A DNA stretch of 64,000 nucleotides from Seison nebaliae (lineage: Eukaryota; Rotifera; Pararotatoria; Seisonacea; Seisonidae), in the NCBI GenBank assembly GCA_023231475.1, contig JALJEE010002128.1:81789-145788 (forward strand), read 5' to 3'. This document shows positions 11,518-23,986 of this stretch, one piece after another. The first letter of the stretch is position 1. Each line of letters begins with the position of its first letter. Under the pieces are notes generated by a model, which worked only from the letters and a program-made list of their open reading frames with translations, was not told the origin of the DNA and did not search any database. A program made the position numbers and the translations under genes.

Positions 11518-14500
11518 TTATTGTTCGTCTTTCAGACCAGCTAATAATTGATCGCATGTCTTCTTAGCGTCACCAAGTAACATTGAAGAATTTGATTTGA
11601 AAAATAATGGATTATCCACAGCTGCATAACCGACACCCAGTGTCCGTTTCATGACTATGACTTGTTTCGAATTCCACACTCTTAAGACAGGCATTCCTGC
11701 GATTATGGAATTGGGATCATCTTCAGCTGCCGAATTCACAGTGTCATTCGCACCGATAACTAACACTAGATCTGTTTCTTGGAAATCATCATTAATTTCT
11801 TCCATTTCTTCCACCTGATCGTATGGAACACCAGCTTCAGCTAACAACACGTTCAATTGCCCAGGCATTCTACCAGCTACTGGATGAATTCCAAATCGCA
11901 CTTTCTTTCCTTGTTTACCCAAAATGGAAACCATTTCAGCTAACGGATATTGAGCTTTAGCAACAGCTAAACCATAACCAGGAACAATGATAATCGAATT
12001 AGCATTTTGCATCAAGTCCACCGTGTCCCTAATACTCACTTCCGTATGAGAACCTTCAATTGCTTTCGGTTTTCCACCACCAGTAGAATCAGTACCAAAA
12101 CCACCAAGAATAACATTTGGTAATGATCGATTCATAGCTCGACACATAATGTAGGAGAGAATAGCACCCGAACTACCAATTAGAGCACCGACGACTGTCA
12201 TCAACGAATTGTTCAACATGAAACCTTCGGCGCATAACGCCCAACCAGAATATGAATTTAAGACGGTGATAACCACTGGCATATCTGCTCCACCAATTGC
12301 TGCTGTTAATGTAACTCCCATAATTGATGACAAACTGGCGGTACCACCTAACATCCAGAGACCAGTCAATAAATCGGAAGTAGAAGAATAAATACTTAAA
12401 GCGGCAACATTTCCCAATAATAAAGCTGAATTGATTAGATGTCGTCCAGGCAAGAGAAGTGGATTCGATTTCAATACTCCTTGTAATTTCCCATAAGCAA
12501 TGAGACTACCACTAAATGTAATACCACCAATGAATGATCCCAAAAATAAAGAGGTTCGAATAACATCATCATTAATATCGAAATCACTTCCTAAATAATG
12601 ACCGATACATGTCAAGACGGCTGCGGCACCAACAAACGAATGAAAAGCAGCAACCAATTGAGGAAGATCAGTTATCGGAATTTTCTTTGCTATCGTTGAA
12701 CCAACAATACCACCAACACCCAATGTTCCAATGATTTGTGCTAATAAAGCTGGAGATGGTTGCATTATTCCAATTGTGGCGGCTAAACCCGTTGATACTC
12801 CAATTATACCCAAACTATTACCCAAACGAGCTGATGGTTGGCTAGATAGACCACCAAGTGCTCCCACACAACACAATGATGCTGCAAGATAAGCAGCGCT
12901 ATGAATTTCATCATATCCCAAATAATGTCCCATACCATAAGTGGCTAATGTTGAAGCGGCAGCGATTGCATAAAGTGAATTATATTCGGGTGGATCAGTT
13001 GATCTTTTAAACATATCTAACATTCTTTGTGTTATGACGAAACCACCACCGATATTAACTGCTGAAAGAAATGTGGCCAATGCAGCCATCGATTGTGCGG
13101 TAGTTGATGGATACATTTCACCTCCCATTATTAACATGCCACCAACAGCCGTAATTCCACTGATTGCATTAGTCACCGACATGAGAGGAGAATGTAGAGC
13201 GGGAGTCACATTCCATACAGTATGGTAACCAATGATACCAGATAAAACAAACGTCGATGTCATGGTAGTAAATTGGACGTGCGGAGAAATGATGCCCGTA
13301 CCAACAATCGACGACAGACCAACCGCATATAATGAAGCTTTTTTCAAATACTCTTGAAAATAATTCGGCTCGGTTTTTATTATCTCCGACTCAACTTCTT
13401 TTGGTGGTGTTGTGAGAGGTGTCAGTGTTTTTGATTTTATTGGAGCCGGCCATAATAATTCACCGTTATGTGTAACAGTAGCACCTCGAACAACTTCATC
13501 GTTCAGATCCACAAAGAATTCGTCTTTCGAATTCATCGATTTTATCAAATTCACCACATTATTCGCAAACAAAGTTGACGATTGGGCTGGAAGTTGACTC
13601 GGTAAGTCAGTCGAACCGATATGTGTAATATTTGTCTTGACGTCAGTATAAATTTTACCTGGAATTGTCGATTCTATATTACCACCCGTCTCAGCCGCTA
13701 AGTCAACTGTAACCGATCCCGGTTTCATTAAAGAAATCATTTCTTCGCTAAATAGAACTGGTGCTGTCTTTCCTGGAATTAAAGCGGTTGTAATTAGAAT
13801 ATCAATTTCTTTACATTGTTTCCTAAACAAGTCCATTTCTGCATCGATAAAAGCTTGAGACATTTCTTTTGAATAACCACTACCATCTTCTCCTTCTTCC
13901 TTGATGTTAACTGTCAGGAATTGTGCTCCCATACTCTCCACTTGTTCCTTCACTGCCGCTCTCGTATCAAATGCCCTTACAATTGCTCCCATATTTTTAG
14001 CGGTCTGAATCGATGCCAAACCAGCCACACCTCCTCCCACCACAAGAACTTTTGCTGGTGGAGTTTTTCCAGCTGCAGTCATTTGTCCAGAAAAGAACCG
14101 ACCGAAATGATTAGCTGCTAATACAACTGATTTATATCCCGAAATATTCGCCATTGAACTCAATACATCGAACGATTGTGCACGACTGATACGAGGTATG
14201 CAATCTAGTGCAATTGATGTAACATCATTGTTTATTAGAGCATCAACTATCTCTTGATTACGAGCAGGATATAACAGACTAAACAATACGGATGATGGTG
14301 AGAACGAAGAAACCTCCTTCAATCGAGGTGGTTGCACCTTTATCAAAATATTCGAGTCTTTCACATCATCTCTGATTGACCCACCAGCTAGTTCGTACTC
14401 TTCGTTCGAGAACTCGGCTAGCAATCCTGCATTCTCCTCAATTGCTACCTTGTAACCAATCTTACTCAACGTTGCAACTGCAGTTGGTGTTAAGGCAACT

Positions 14501-14613
14501 CGTTGTTCATTTACCGATTGCTCTTTAGGGACGCCAATAGTGACTTTATCGATGCGTCGAGCTAATCGAGTCACATTCAATTTGTTCGCGAAAAATTTGG
14601 AGAATCGAAACAT
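11518..14613 (-). CDS. NNT: NAD(P) transhydrogenase, mitochondrial
   Basis: Single-exon gene of about 1031 residues, the normal length of fused animal NNT. It couples hydride transfer from NADH to NADP+ to proton influx across the inner mitochondrial membrane, supplying NADPH. The first 20 residues ([20 protein letters not shown]) are basic and amphipathic, as expected for a mitochondrial presequence. The NAD(H)-binding domain I follows, starting IGVPKEQ and with the Rossmann GGGVAGL motif near residue 195. Some 13-14 membrane helices (domain II, about 430-850) come next. The NADP(H)-binding domain III has [30 protein letters not shown] and [10 protein letters not shown]. The domain order alpha then beta matches animal enzymes. 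The ATG at 14613 is preferred because the frame upstream lacks another ATG. Complete absence of introns contrasts with many neighbours. Identification is certain by sequence. Confidence 0.97.
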   Translation of the reverse strand: MFRFSKFFANKLNVTRLARRIDKVTIGVPKEQSVNEQRVALTPTAVATLSKIGYKVAIEENAGLLAEFSNEEYELAGGSIRDDVKDSNILIKVQPPRLKEVSSFSPSSVLFSLLYPARNQEIVDALINNDVTSIALDCIPRISRAQSFDVLSSMANISGYKSVVLAANHFGRFFSGQMTAAGKTPPAKVLVVGGGVAGLASIQTAKNMGAIVRAFDTRAAVKEQVESMGAQFLTVNIKEEGEDGSGYSKEMSQAFIDAEMDLFRKQCKEIDILITTALIPGKTAPVLFSEEMISLMKPGSVTVDLAAETGGNIESTIPGKIYTDVKTNITHIGSTDLPSQLPAQSSTLFANNVVNLIKSMNSKDEFFVDLNDEVVRGATVTHNGELLWPAPIKSKTLTPLTTPPKEVESEIIKTEPNYFQEYLKKASLYAVGLSSIVGTGIISPHVQFTTMTSTFVLSGIIGYHTVWNVTPALHSPLMSVTNAISGITAVGGMLIMGGEMYPSTTAQSMAALATFLSAVNIGGGFVITQRMLDMFKRSTDPPEYNSLYAIAAASTLATYGMGHYLGYDEIHSAAYLAASLCCVGALGGLSSQPSARLGNSLGIIGVSTGLAATIGIMQPSPALLAQIIGTLGVGGIVGSTIAKKIPITDLPQLVAAFHSFVGAAAVLTCIGHYLGSDFDINDDVIRTSLFLGSFIGGITFSGSLIAYGKLQGVLKSNPLLLPGRHLINSALLLGNVAALSIYSSTSDLLTGLWMLGGTASLSSIMGVTLTAAIGGADMPVVITVLNSYSGWALCAEGFMLNNSLMTVVGALIGSSGAILSYIMCRAMNRSLPNVILGGFGTDSTGGGKPKAIEGSHTEVSIRDTVDLMQNANSIIIVPGYGLAVAKAQYPLAEMVSILGKQGKKVRFGIHPVAGRMPGQLNVLLAEAGVPYDQVEEMEEINDDFQETDLVLVIGANDTVNSAAEDDPNSIIAGMPVLRVWNSKQVIVMKRTLGVGYAAVDNPLFFKSNSSMLLGDAKKTCDQLLAGLKDEQ

Positions 14614-14939
14614 TTTACTTCTCAATCGAAATTGAATATAAGATGAGCAAGTAACAATTGTGGCAGCTTGTTGATAATAAACAAAGTTGAGAAGACTTTG
14701 GTAATTTATGGAAATAGAAAGCGCAAAAATTTTATTGAATTTATCAACTACTGTCTTCTAAATGAATAGCTTCCGACCAAAATTGAACTGTCAACGAAAT
14801 TCATTTTCTTTCTCAATCCGTTTATCTACCAAATGGACTTCCAAATGTGACTGAAGTACAACACATAGTCGTAGTAGTACAACTAAAATTTAAAATTTGT
14901 TAGAGAATTATTATTGATGAATTGAGGGTACATCTCTCC

Positions 14940-14994
14940 ACTTCACTCAATTCTCTCTCTCTTTCTCTCTCTCTCTCTTTCTCCTTCTCTATAA
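14940..14994. repeat. CT-rich microsatellite
   Basis: An uninterrupted pyrimidine tract built mostly of CT dinucleotides with occasional TT steps, about 330 bp upstream of the NNT start codon. It could act as a GAGA-type element, but nothing else supports that. Confidence 0.8.
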
Positions 14995-15766
14995 CGTGCA
15001 AAGATAATCAATTTCCCACAAAAGAAACTGAAGAAAAAATTGTTATTCTACAAATGTTTTATTACTTATCACCCATTTATCGTTAGGGATGCATGCGAAA
15101 CAATTTAACGGAGAAATCAAAAATTTTTCTTCAAAAATACATTTTCCTAAATTAAAAACACATTCTCTCCCATTCTTTTCTTGGGTCGTTATCAACTTTC
15201 TTGTCGTCGATTCCAACAATTCCATTAATCTTTTATTCCGATTATTTATGGTCTCCCATATCAATTAGTTTTCATTAATTATTGTTTAATAATCGAAAGT
15301 TCTGAAAAGTTCCACGAAAGAATTATGGAGAAACTTTCGATAATTTCAATTTAAACTTAAATTAAAATTTGAAGGAATTTATGTAACATTATCGATTTAC
15401 ATTTGTTAATTAAATTATTGGATGTTTGGAGGAAAATATTTGGATTTGCCTCCTACATCATTTGCTGGAGTCATCAATCGGATTACACCGAGTATTTGTG
15501 AGTTTTAAGTAGTTAATAATTATCTTTTATTAGTAAATTGATTTTTTTCCAAGTCATATTAGGAGAAAACAGAGACTTTTCCTTTAGTCGTCGCAACACT
15601 TGAAAATGTGAAAAGAAACCTTATTTACTTCGATATTCCACGATTTGTATATACTGGAGATGTAGCTTTCCGTCATCAAACTCGATGAGAAATAAATAGA
15701 AAACTAATGAACGAAAAATTACGATGACGATGAACTAAAGGAAACGTTGTTTGAACACTGAATACG

Positions 15767-15821
15767 ATCGATTTATTTATTTATCGATTATTATATTATT
15801 GATTTATTTAGTTATCGATTT
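15767..15821. promoter_or_regulatory. Cluster of four Onecut-type ATCGAT/ATTGAT motifs
   Basis: ATCGATTT at 15767, ATCGATTA at 15783, ATTGATTT at 15798 and ATCGATTT at 15814 lie in one orientation, spaced about 15 bp apart. Onecut/HNF6 proteins are known to prefer ATTGAT/ATCGAT-like sites. The cluster is about 6 kb upstream of the Onecut ORF. ATCGAT is common in this AT-rich DNA, so chance is a real alternative. Confidence 0.25.
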
Positions 15822-16949
15822 ATTTTAACGTTCAAGTATAATCGTCATCAACCATTCATTTTTCTTATTTGGCATAATTCTCAATTCAATTCTTATTTAG
15901 TGAAATACCTACCATTCTTACATTTTCTTATCCTTATCACATTCTCACCTCTTGTCATGTCAATCCTGTCTTCACAAACGGAATATCATCGATTTCAACT
16001 GATAATCATTATTAATGAATCATTATAACTGTCTGATAATTCAGAATTATTGATCATGAATTATAATCTTCCGTTTAGTACGAGTTCTTTTCCCCCAACT
16101 TCATTCTTTCGCGCATAGCAACATTGTGTATATAAAAGTGAGGAATATTTATGAATGTTTATCGGTTTGGTGTCTAATGACTGTTGATAAATTCATATAA
16201 TGATTTCATAACAATCTTCGACATACTTTCTTCCGTAATCTTAATATGTAGTTCTGTTTGAAAGGAATATCTGAAATTCAATCCATCTTCATTGTCAAAT
16301 GAGATAATGATATTTGTTTGTCATATTTATGTAATAATCGAATCGAAAATAAGAAATATCGAAAAATATCAAAACATATTCTTTATGATTAAATTATACA
16401 TCAAACTAATTTGATTTATGATATGTCGATGAAAATCGATTATTTCGATCATTACACTTAACGAATGGGAAATTATTAAAGTGACAATTTCATTCGTATA
16501 GACAAACCATTTTGTGGTTCAAATCGGTGAAATATAAGTTATATTATATAACTGAATAGATGGATGTGAGAATGACCGTCAAATTTTTTCAGTCGTCATC
16601 GTCGTCGAAATCAGTTGTTGGAACTGAATAATGCTGTCTGGAAATTATGAGGGAAATATAGTCAATGGAGCATACATCCGCTGACAACAGATGAATTGGG
16701 TGTCAGTTTAGGAAATAACTAATGAAAAAATAAGAGTATTAATCGAATTATTATATTTGACGATTTTCAATTTCAAATGTAAAATATTCATATTCATGCA
16801 GATATGTGTATGATATCGTGAGTATGATATAGAGAGGACGTGATATAGAGAAATTATCAAGATAGTAGCCAATTGCATACTTTTCCGGTTTCGACGGTAT
16901 TATCTCTTCTATATTTCTCATTTAATGAAAAATTCGCAAGCGAATTCAC

Positions 16950-16986
16950 CGACACACAAAGACACATACACACACACAGACACACG
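16950..16986. repeat. CA microsatellite (interrupted)
   Basis: An interrupted CA tract with ACACAC, AGACAC and ATACAC units in the gene-free region. Confidence 0.75.
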
Positions 16987-19399
16987 TCAATCGAAGACAA
17001 AATGTTATTTACAGAGATAAATTTCGGTCTTCCGTACGCGATTGTCATCATCATAAGGTAATGGAAGTTATCGAAGTTGAAAGAGATATATTATAGCATG
17101 AAATTTATTTTTTTTCCGTTCAAAGAAGAAATGCACATATCTATGGCAATTGAGGATGACATACGTCGTTCTTCTTCAAACAGACTGACCGAATGTCGAT
17201 GCTTTAAATGTCAATGATCGTCATAGAGTGGAAGTGAGAGAAAATATACTTATGTTTGTAAAATATGAATATATCAGATGTATAATTGGTATTTTATGCA
17301 CACCAACTAAATAGAAGAGTACATGTGCAAATAAACCATCTTTTATTTGATCCAGATGTGTATAATTCGCCGAAATTCTCCCTCAAAATATTTTCCAGAT
17401 GTAATTGTTATAAATGTAGGTATTCTCCTTTTTTCTATCTCTATTCTGGTGTTAAAAATGTAAATTCAGTTTTCTTTCCATTTTGAGATTTTCTGAGTTA
17501 TTAGAATTTTGTTTATTCTTTTTTAATTTCTCCTTTTGAAGAATGTTAACGAATTTTAAGGTTTTTTTTGGATTTTCCATATTCTTCAAATTTAAACTTA
17601 CCCTTTTAGGCCGTTTTGGGTTTTAAGATATAATTTAAAATTTAAGGTTCTAACGTTTTTTTCAAATTTTACATTTCTGTCAATTTTTTCAGTTTTATTA
17701 TTTTATAATGATTTTATTATGAAACAAAAATTGGAACTACAGAATGTTCTACACTGTTAAATGAATCTTCTACCTGACTGACATCTGAAAAAGAATTTTA
17801 GATGATGGATGTTCTCCTGTCGTTAGAATTACAGGGAATATACAGAATGTATTTGGATTTAATGTCAGTTAGAATTGTAAAGTTGAAATTTAGTACGTAC
17901 TAAGCTGTTATAGTAGTAGTAATAGTTATAGTACTACGCTCATTCACATTAAGGACAATATGACTATCCTTAAAATTTGTATTGAGGATATGATAATGAA
18001 ATTTATTTTTTATTCTATTTCGGATAAGACATATCAATTGGGAATATGTATATTTTGATTTAATATATGGACGTATGGGGAACATACATCGTATATGAGA
18101 GGAGTGGAAATGCTTATAGTATAGTTCGTATGTGAAGTGACTGTGGTGTAAGTGTAGGTGGTAGTGAGGGTTCTATATGTAGAAAGGTTAATGATAAGAA
18201 TAATGATAAGGAGAAAGAATTAGATATTTAATGATGCAGATGGATGTGAGGGGTGAGGGGAAATGTAGAGGGGAGGAAGAATAGAGAAAATGACGAAAAT
18301 GGATGAAGATGATGTGATAGACAATATGTATGTACGGAATTACATTTCGTTATTTTTCTGCGCGCTTATTTCATTCCTTCATTCGAATCAATTCCCTCCA
18401 GTTTCTTCAGATGTCTATATGAATTACGAATTACGGAAGATGCCATTGGCATTAAAAAATGGAAAGCAGATGCATGATGTACATATGCTTCATTATATTA
18501 TTCTCTATTCGTAAATGATGCATATTCGGAGAAGTTGTTGGGAATGGAGAGTTGAGTTCTCCCTCTCTACTTCAGGAATGATCGTTCATATCTCAGGATT
18601 GATAGAGAATGAGAATTTCGGTTCTTCTTTTTCTTTTCTTTCTTTCCAACGACAATTTCCACGATAATAGCAGCAACACAAGAATAGGAATGATAATATG
18701 ATGATGAAGGAAAATAAGTTAAATTATCAAACAAATTCTCCTTGCAAATACACATTCATCCACAACGACATTCGACGCCAACGAACAAAATCATCTTCCA
18801 TTATAATGAGAATTTCCTTTCTTTCTTTGCACGATTTCTTGTCATTATTTACTAGTATCGCTTGAGAAAGAAGTATCTATTCCTTCTCAATTCCAAATTA
18901 ACATTAGCGACAGGACATATCTCCTCCTATTTTTCTCCAAGAACCATTATTTATTAATACCAACAACAAGAACAACAACAATGAAGGAATTGATGTATAT
19001 AACTGAATATAATCTTCTAATTTTTTCTCCTTCCTCTCTCGCTTTCATTTACCCTTCGACAATCGCCGAGAATAGAAAGAAAAGTTAGTTTGAAGAAAAA
19101 AATATTTTTTGGGATGAATCCTACGACGTCGCCAAAGACACATAAACTAGTCATCCGGATCTTCTCATAACAATTCCTTCTCTGAAGAATAAGTCAAATA
19201 AAATAATAATTCCATTTTCTTTCTCATAAAAATTCTACACTTGAATAATGAGAAGAAGAATTGGAGAAAATATAAAGACTACTAGTACTACTTCGTTTTC
19301 CTGTTGAACATTGACGGAAAAAGAAAAAATAATGCGAATGATTGTTTCTCAATCATTTGACGTTTCCTCTGTTTATTATTCTTTGACAATTCTCCCTAC

Positions 19400-19430
19400 T
19401 ACACACACACACACACGCACACACACACAG
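19400..19430. repeat. CA microsatellite
   Basis: An almost pure CA dinucleotide tract with one CG interruption, in the gene-free region upstream of Onecut. Confidence 0.8.
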
Positions 19431-21774
19431 AGGACACAACACATACACCAACCTTTCCAAATGTGTTTGTATCATTCGCCAACTTGGAACGAAGTAAAAA
19501 TGAAGTTGATTAGAGAATTAGACTTCGGTGCCTGATAATGCTCATTCGTCTCCTTTCTGTTTGTTTTAAGATGCTATACGGAATTTTAATTCGACATCGT
19601 TAAATTGTAAATGTCTTTCTTTCTCCATTCTCATTACAAATCATCTCAAACGACTGGTCACTCCGATTAAAATTTTCATGATTCTCATGTGAACACCACA
19701 CGACGGAAAGGTTTGACTGTAAGAGAGAATTATCTAATTTCAATTCCATTCCATTCCATTTATTATTGTTTTTGTTGTTGGTGTTAATGTCGTCGTATTC
19801 GATTGCTGCTTTCTCAATAAGGAGAAACTTTTTGAAAATTGTTTATTTTTCAAATGAAATATTAGTTAGAGGAACTGTTCCATTAACAAAGTCAACTAAA
19901 ACTAAATGAGTTTTATTCCTAAAATTAATTTTTTTACAACTATTCCTTAACTTTTTCCAATGGATGGCAACGGGCGGAAGAGAAGTAGAAAGAAGGAAGA
20001 AAATAAAAGAAATCACAGAAAGTAATTTCTCTCATTTTCTATCGTTCCTATTTTTTGAAGGTGAAAAATGGAGTAAAAGTTTTATGTAAAAAAGAAATGG
20101 GATAATATAACCTAATTTTGATGTGAATAACTTTTAAGGAATAAATTTGGAGAAAATATAGATATGCTCTATTTAAATTTCTTCTTATTATAATATGTTT
20201 GGTCGATGAATAACATCTGATTTTCACGTGAATCATTAATATCTTTATCACAAAAAATCTTTTCTTCTATCGACATTCTTCTTATCGATCGATATCTTTC
20301 AGTAATTTCTTTGAGGAACACTAGTAAAGTGAAATTCGAATAATTAAATTTCTAATATCATGAAATGTAATTTGGACGGAACTTGTGTTTTCGGAAGAAA
20401 TAAATTTCCTTTTTTTCTTCTTTCAGTTAGTCTAATAAACAATTAATTAAAGGAATCTGTGAGGAGGGAATATGAGGAATATTAATATGTTTTAAAAGGA
20501 ATAATTATCGTTCTTTTACGATTTCATGATGGAGTGGAATACACTCGATTAATTTGAAGTATTTCTTTCGAAAACAGAACTCCAATGAATTTGATTCGAT
20601 TTCCATTTATTCGATGAAAAGTTTAAATATAAAACACAATTCATTCGATTAAGTTAAAATTTTTCCTGTTAATTCGGGTGAATTGAAGCCGGAAGAATAA
20701 GTAAGATAAAAAATGAGTTCAATCGATCTTGATAGACCTGGATCTTAGACGATGATGTTATACATCTTTCCTGAGAGATGGGAGGGAAGAGGAGGCGGAG
20801 GAGGAAACTAAATTTCTGTCAGGAATTGATGATTCTGATAAAAAGATGTTTGATGGTTGTAACGAACATGTACGTAGAAGCAAATTGCATCACTTAATTA
20901 AATCAAACATCCTGTTGAAGATGATAATTTGGTTGATGTTTTTCTTCATGTTGTTGATGTGTCTTTTACCTTACAGAGACTTATCTGTGAAAGCGTATTT
21001 CGGTGAAAGGAAAGTTAAGATCGGTATGCTTCCCATGTAGATGTGCGTGTACGTGATTTGTCCCAAAAATGTGGGGAGAATTGTGTAGAAGAAATATTAA
21101 ATGGTTTTTCGATCCCACACCGTCTCAATAAGTGAATGGACAAATAGGTTGATTATTTCTCTTTTAAATCTTGATGTTCTACCTAGCTTGCTAGCTTGCT
21201 ACCTAGAATCGACTGTTTATAGATATCGGCAATATCATAAGATAAATCGATGAGATGAGGTTGGGGTGGAAGAGATGAAGTTAATGAATAAAGTTATAGG
21301 TAAATTGAGGGGAGAGGAAGAAGAGACTAAAGGATAAAAGAGGAGAATCTTTAATACTTCCAAATCCAATTAGTCATTAATGAGTAGAATCTCTTTCTCT
21401 TTTGCCTCAGTTATTTTTCTTTCATTTATCAGAATAGGCAGAAGATAGAGACGAAGACGTAGAATTCCTTGGAGATGGAAATCTTTTGATAAACAATTCA
21501 GTTTGGATAGACAACATTATTAATTCATAGATCTCCTTTCACATAAACCATATTTATATAAATACATCTCCCAATCTGTCTCTAATAATATTAACAACCC
21601 AAACAATAACAACAACAGCAACTTACAACATCATTTTATATAATTATTGATAATTACACAAAAATCCAAAGATTCTCATTCATTTTCTTTCATTACCAAA
21701 CAAATTGGAGAACGTTTATTGGAAAACTGATTATTTAGTCAAAATTATCAGGATCATTCGAACTATCTCATTTC

Positions 21775-23955
21775 ATGATGTCTGTTCACGGATTAGTTCG
21801 ACATAATCCAACAATAACATTTCCATTGAACAGTATTGCCATCGTCGACGATGTAAGTGATTTCCTTTCAGATGATTTCTTCCCTGAAAGACGATTGAAG
21901 AATAAGCAGAAGAATAATGAGATTCAATCAAATTTAATTTCGGAGACGAATCGTTCGAGACGAGAAGTCGATCCGATACCTGCTAGTGATGAGAATGAGA
22001 TGATTAATGGGATTGATTTGTCATTAACTTCATCCACTTCATCATCATCCACGTACTCATCGGTGATGGAAAAGAATGAAGTAACATCAGAAGAAGAAGA
22101 GGAAGAAGAAAGAGTTTTCGAAGACGTGAAATCGAGTGAAGGAAAAGTGAAAAGTGCTCGCTCTCGATATGAACGATATTGTTCGTCGACTGTGTTGCCT
22201 AGCAACGGAAATGTCACATTAAATAAGAGGAGTAATGGAACGACGACAACTTCCGCGCAAATCCTGAACCTTAAACAATCTAATAATAATAAACGTGGAA
22301 ATTTTCCGTATCGACAGGTCGAAATAGAGAAGAATATGAACAGTTCGATAAACAGACCGATTGCATCGTCGTTGGAGGAGGAGAGGGCGGTTGGATATGG
22401 CAATTCGAAATTCAAAGAAAATGCAACTAATTATATGACGCTAAGTGCTCATAATAATGAGAAAGAAGATTCACACATATTTTCAACATTTTATTCAAAA
22501 CATAATTGCACAAGTAGCTCCTACTCTCCAAACATTTACACCGATCAAGCCGAGAGAACATCAACGAGATTAATCGAGACTACACTTCTCCCAACCAACG
22601 ACTTCACATCAGATTCGTCGAGAAAATCTTTCCCTACATTATCGCCATCAACCTCGTCACTATTATTATCAACATCTGAAATTCGAAACATTAACCAGTC
22701 GAAGTCGCACGCAGTCAAATCAACTTCACAATCAACAACAACAACATCAATATTAGCATTGAAGGAAAGGAAAGTTGGTTCGATAGTTAAACATAAATCT
22801 CTTTCCGCTTTCAAGAATAAAAGAACGAATTGTAACACTACTCCTAATAGAAGTGAGTATCATAATAATATTAATGGTGAAGAGGAGGAGGTGGAGAATA
22901 ACAATAATGACTCTGATACGATTCCATTGGAATGTGAAACGAGAAATTTATTGAAGAAATTCTCTCAAATTTTTTCATCTATTCATAAGGCAAATAAACG
23001 TGCACGGCACTATTCCTTACAAACTTTCAATTTATCAAATAATATTCCCGCTTCTCACCCAAACAATAAATATACGAACGAAGGTAATATCGACATTAAG
23101 GAGAAGAAGAACAAGAAGAACAACAGTAGAAATTTAGAAACACAATTTCCGTCTATTCTCCATAGAACAAGTTCACCTTTCTCCAACTTCGAAGGTTTCG
23201 GAACGAATATATTTCCGATATTGGCACAATTACGACGAGCATGCCAACATCGTTTCTTTCTTCATCCGACGTTCTCCTCACAAATTAATCAGTCATCGAA
23301 TCGAAATTGTCAAGTTGCAAGAAGTTTGTCGCGTCGTAGATCATCTCGAAACAGTTTAAGAAATTTCCGTTCGTGGAGTGCTGCTGTTATATGCATGAGC
23401 AATTATTCGGAATATTTAGTGGAATCAAGGAATGAAAAGAATGCGAAATATAATAATTTGGATGGGAAGAAAGAGTTGACTCCGAACAACTCCTTTCATC
23501 GATTATACGAGAAAGACAACGTCATTCTTGATCATTCACCAAATATCGATTTAAATGAATCGATGAGGAACATTGAGAATAATCCGACACAATTACATCA
23601 TTTGTCTTACGATGATTCAAATGCATCCTATTCTTCATATTCGCCCACACATCTCCTACCCAACGTCATCGAGAACGATTCGTTAATTACTGGCAATAAT
23701 TATTTTTTGAATTCTGACGCCAATTCCGACAAATTCATTTCGACCTCAACGAATATTTATGAGCAATCGCCAATAATCAATTCGACACATCACCACCATC
23801 AACAACCACCACATCATCATCTTCATCATTCACATTTATTGCAAGACGAACATGAATCAGAACTCTCATTACATTCATCTCATTTACTTCATCATCCTTT
23901 ACATGAATCAGAACAACAACCAGAAGAAATACTAAGTCAATCAGAACAACAACAA

Positions 23956-23986
<31 letters not shown>

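Larger units (their letters stand above)
14614..21774. other. 7 kb region without supported genes, upstream of Onecut
   Basis: The longest gene-free stretch in the window. Short ORFs up to about 75 codons are scattered on both strands, but none has coding character, conserved motifs or plausible splice partners. It contains CT and CA microsatellites and a cluster of ATCGAT/ATTGAT motifs (listed separately). Its position 5' of a developmental transcription factor suggests that it holds Onecut regulatory DNA and perhaps noncoding first exons, which is inference. The left end must hold the NNT promoter. Confidence 0.5.

Noticed and set aside
18290-18514. 74-codon plus-strand frame in the gene-free block
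   Set aside because: Starts at an ATG, but codon content and the absence of any motif or conserved pattern fit chance.
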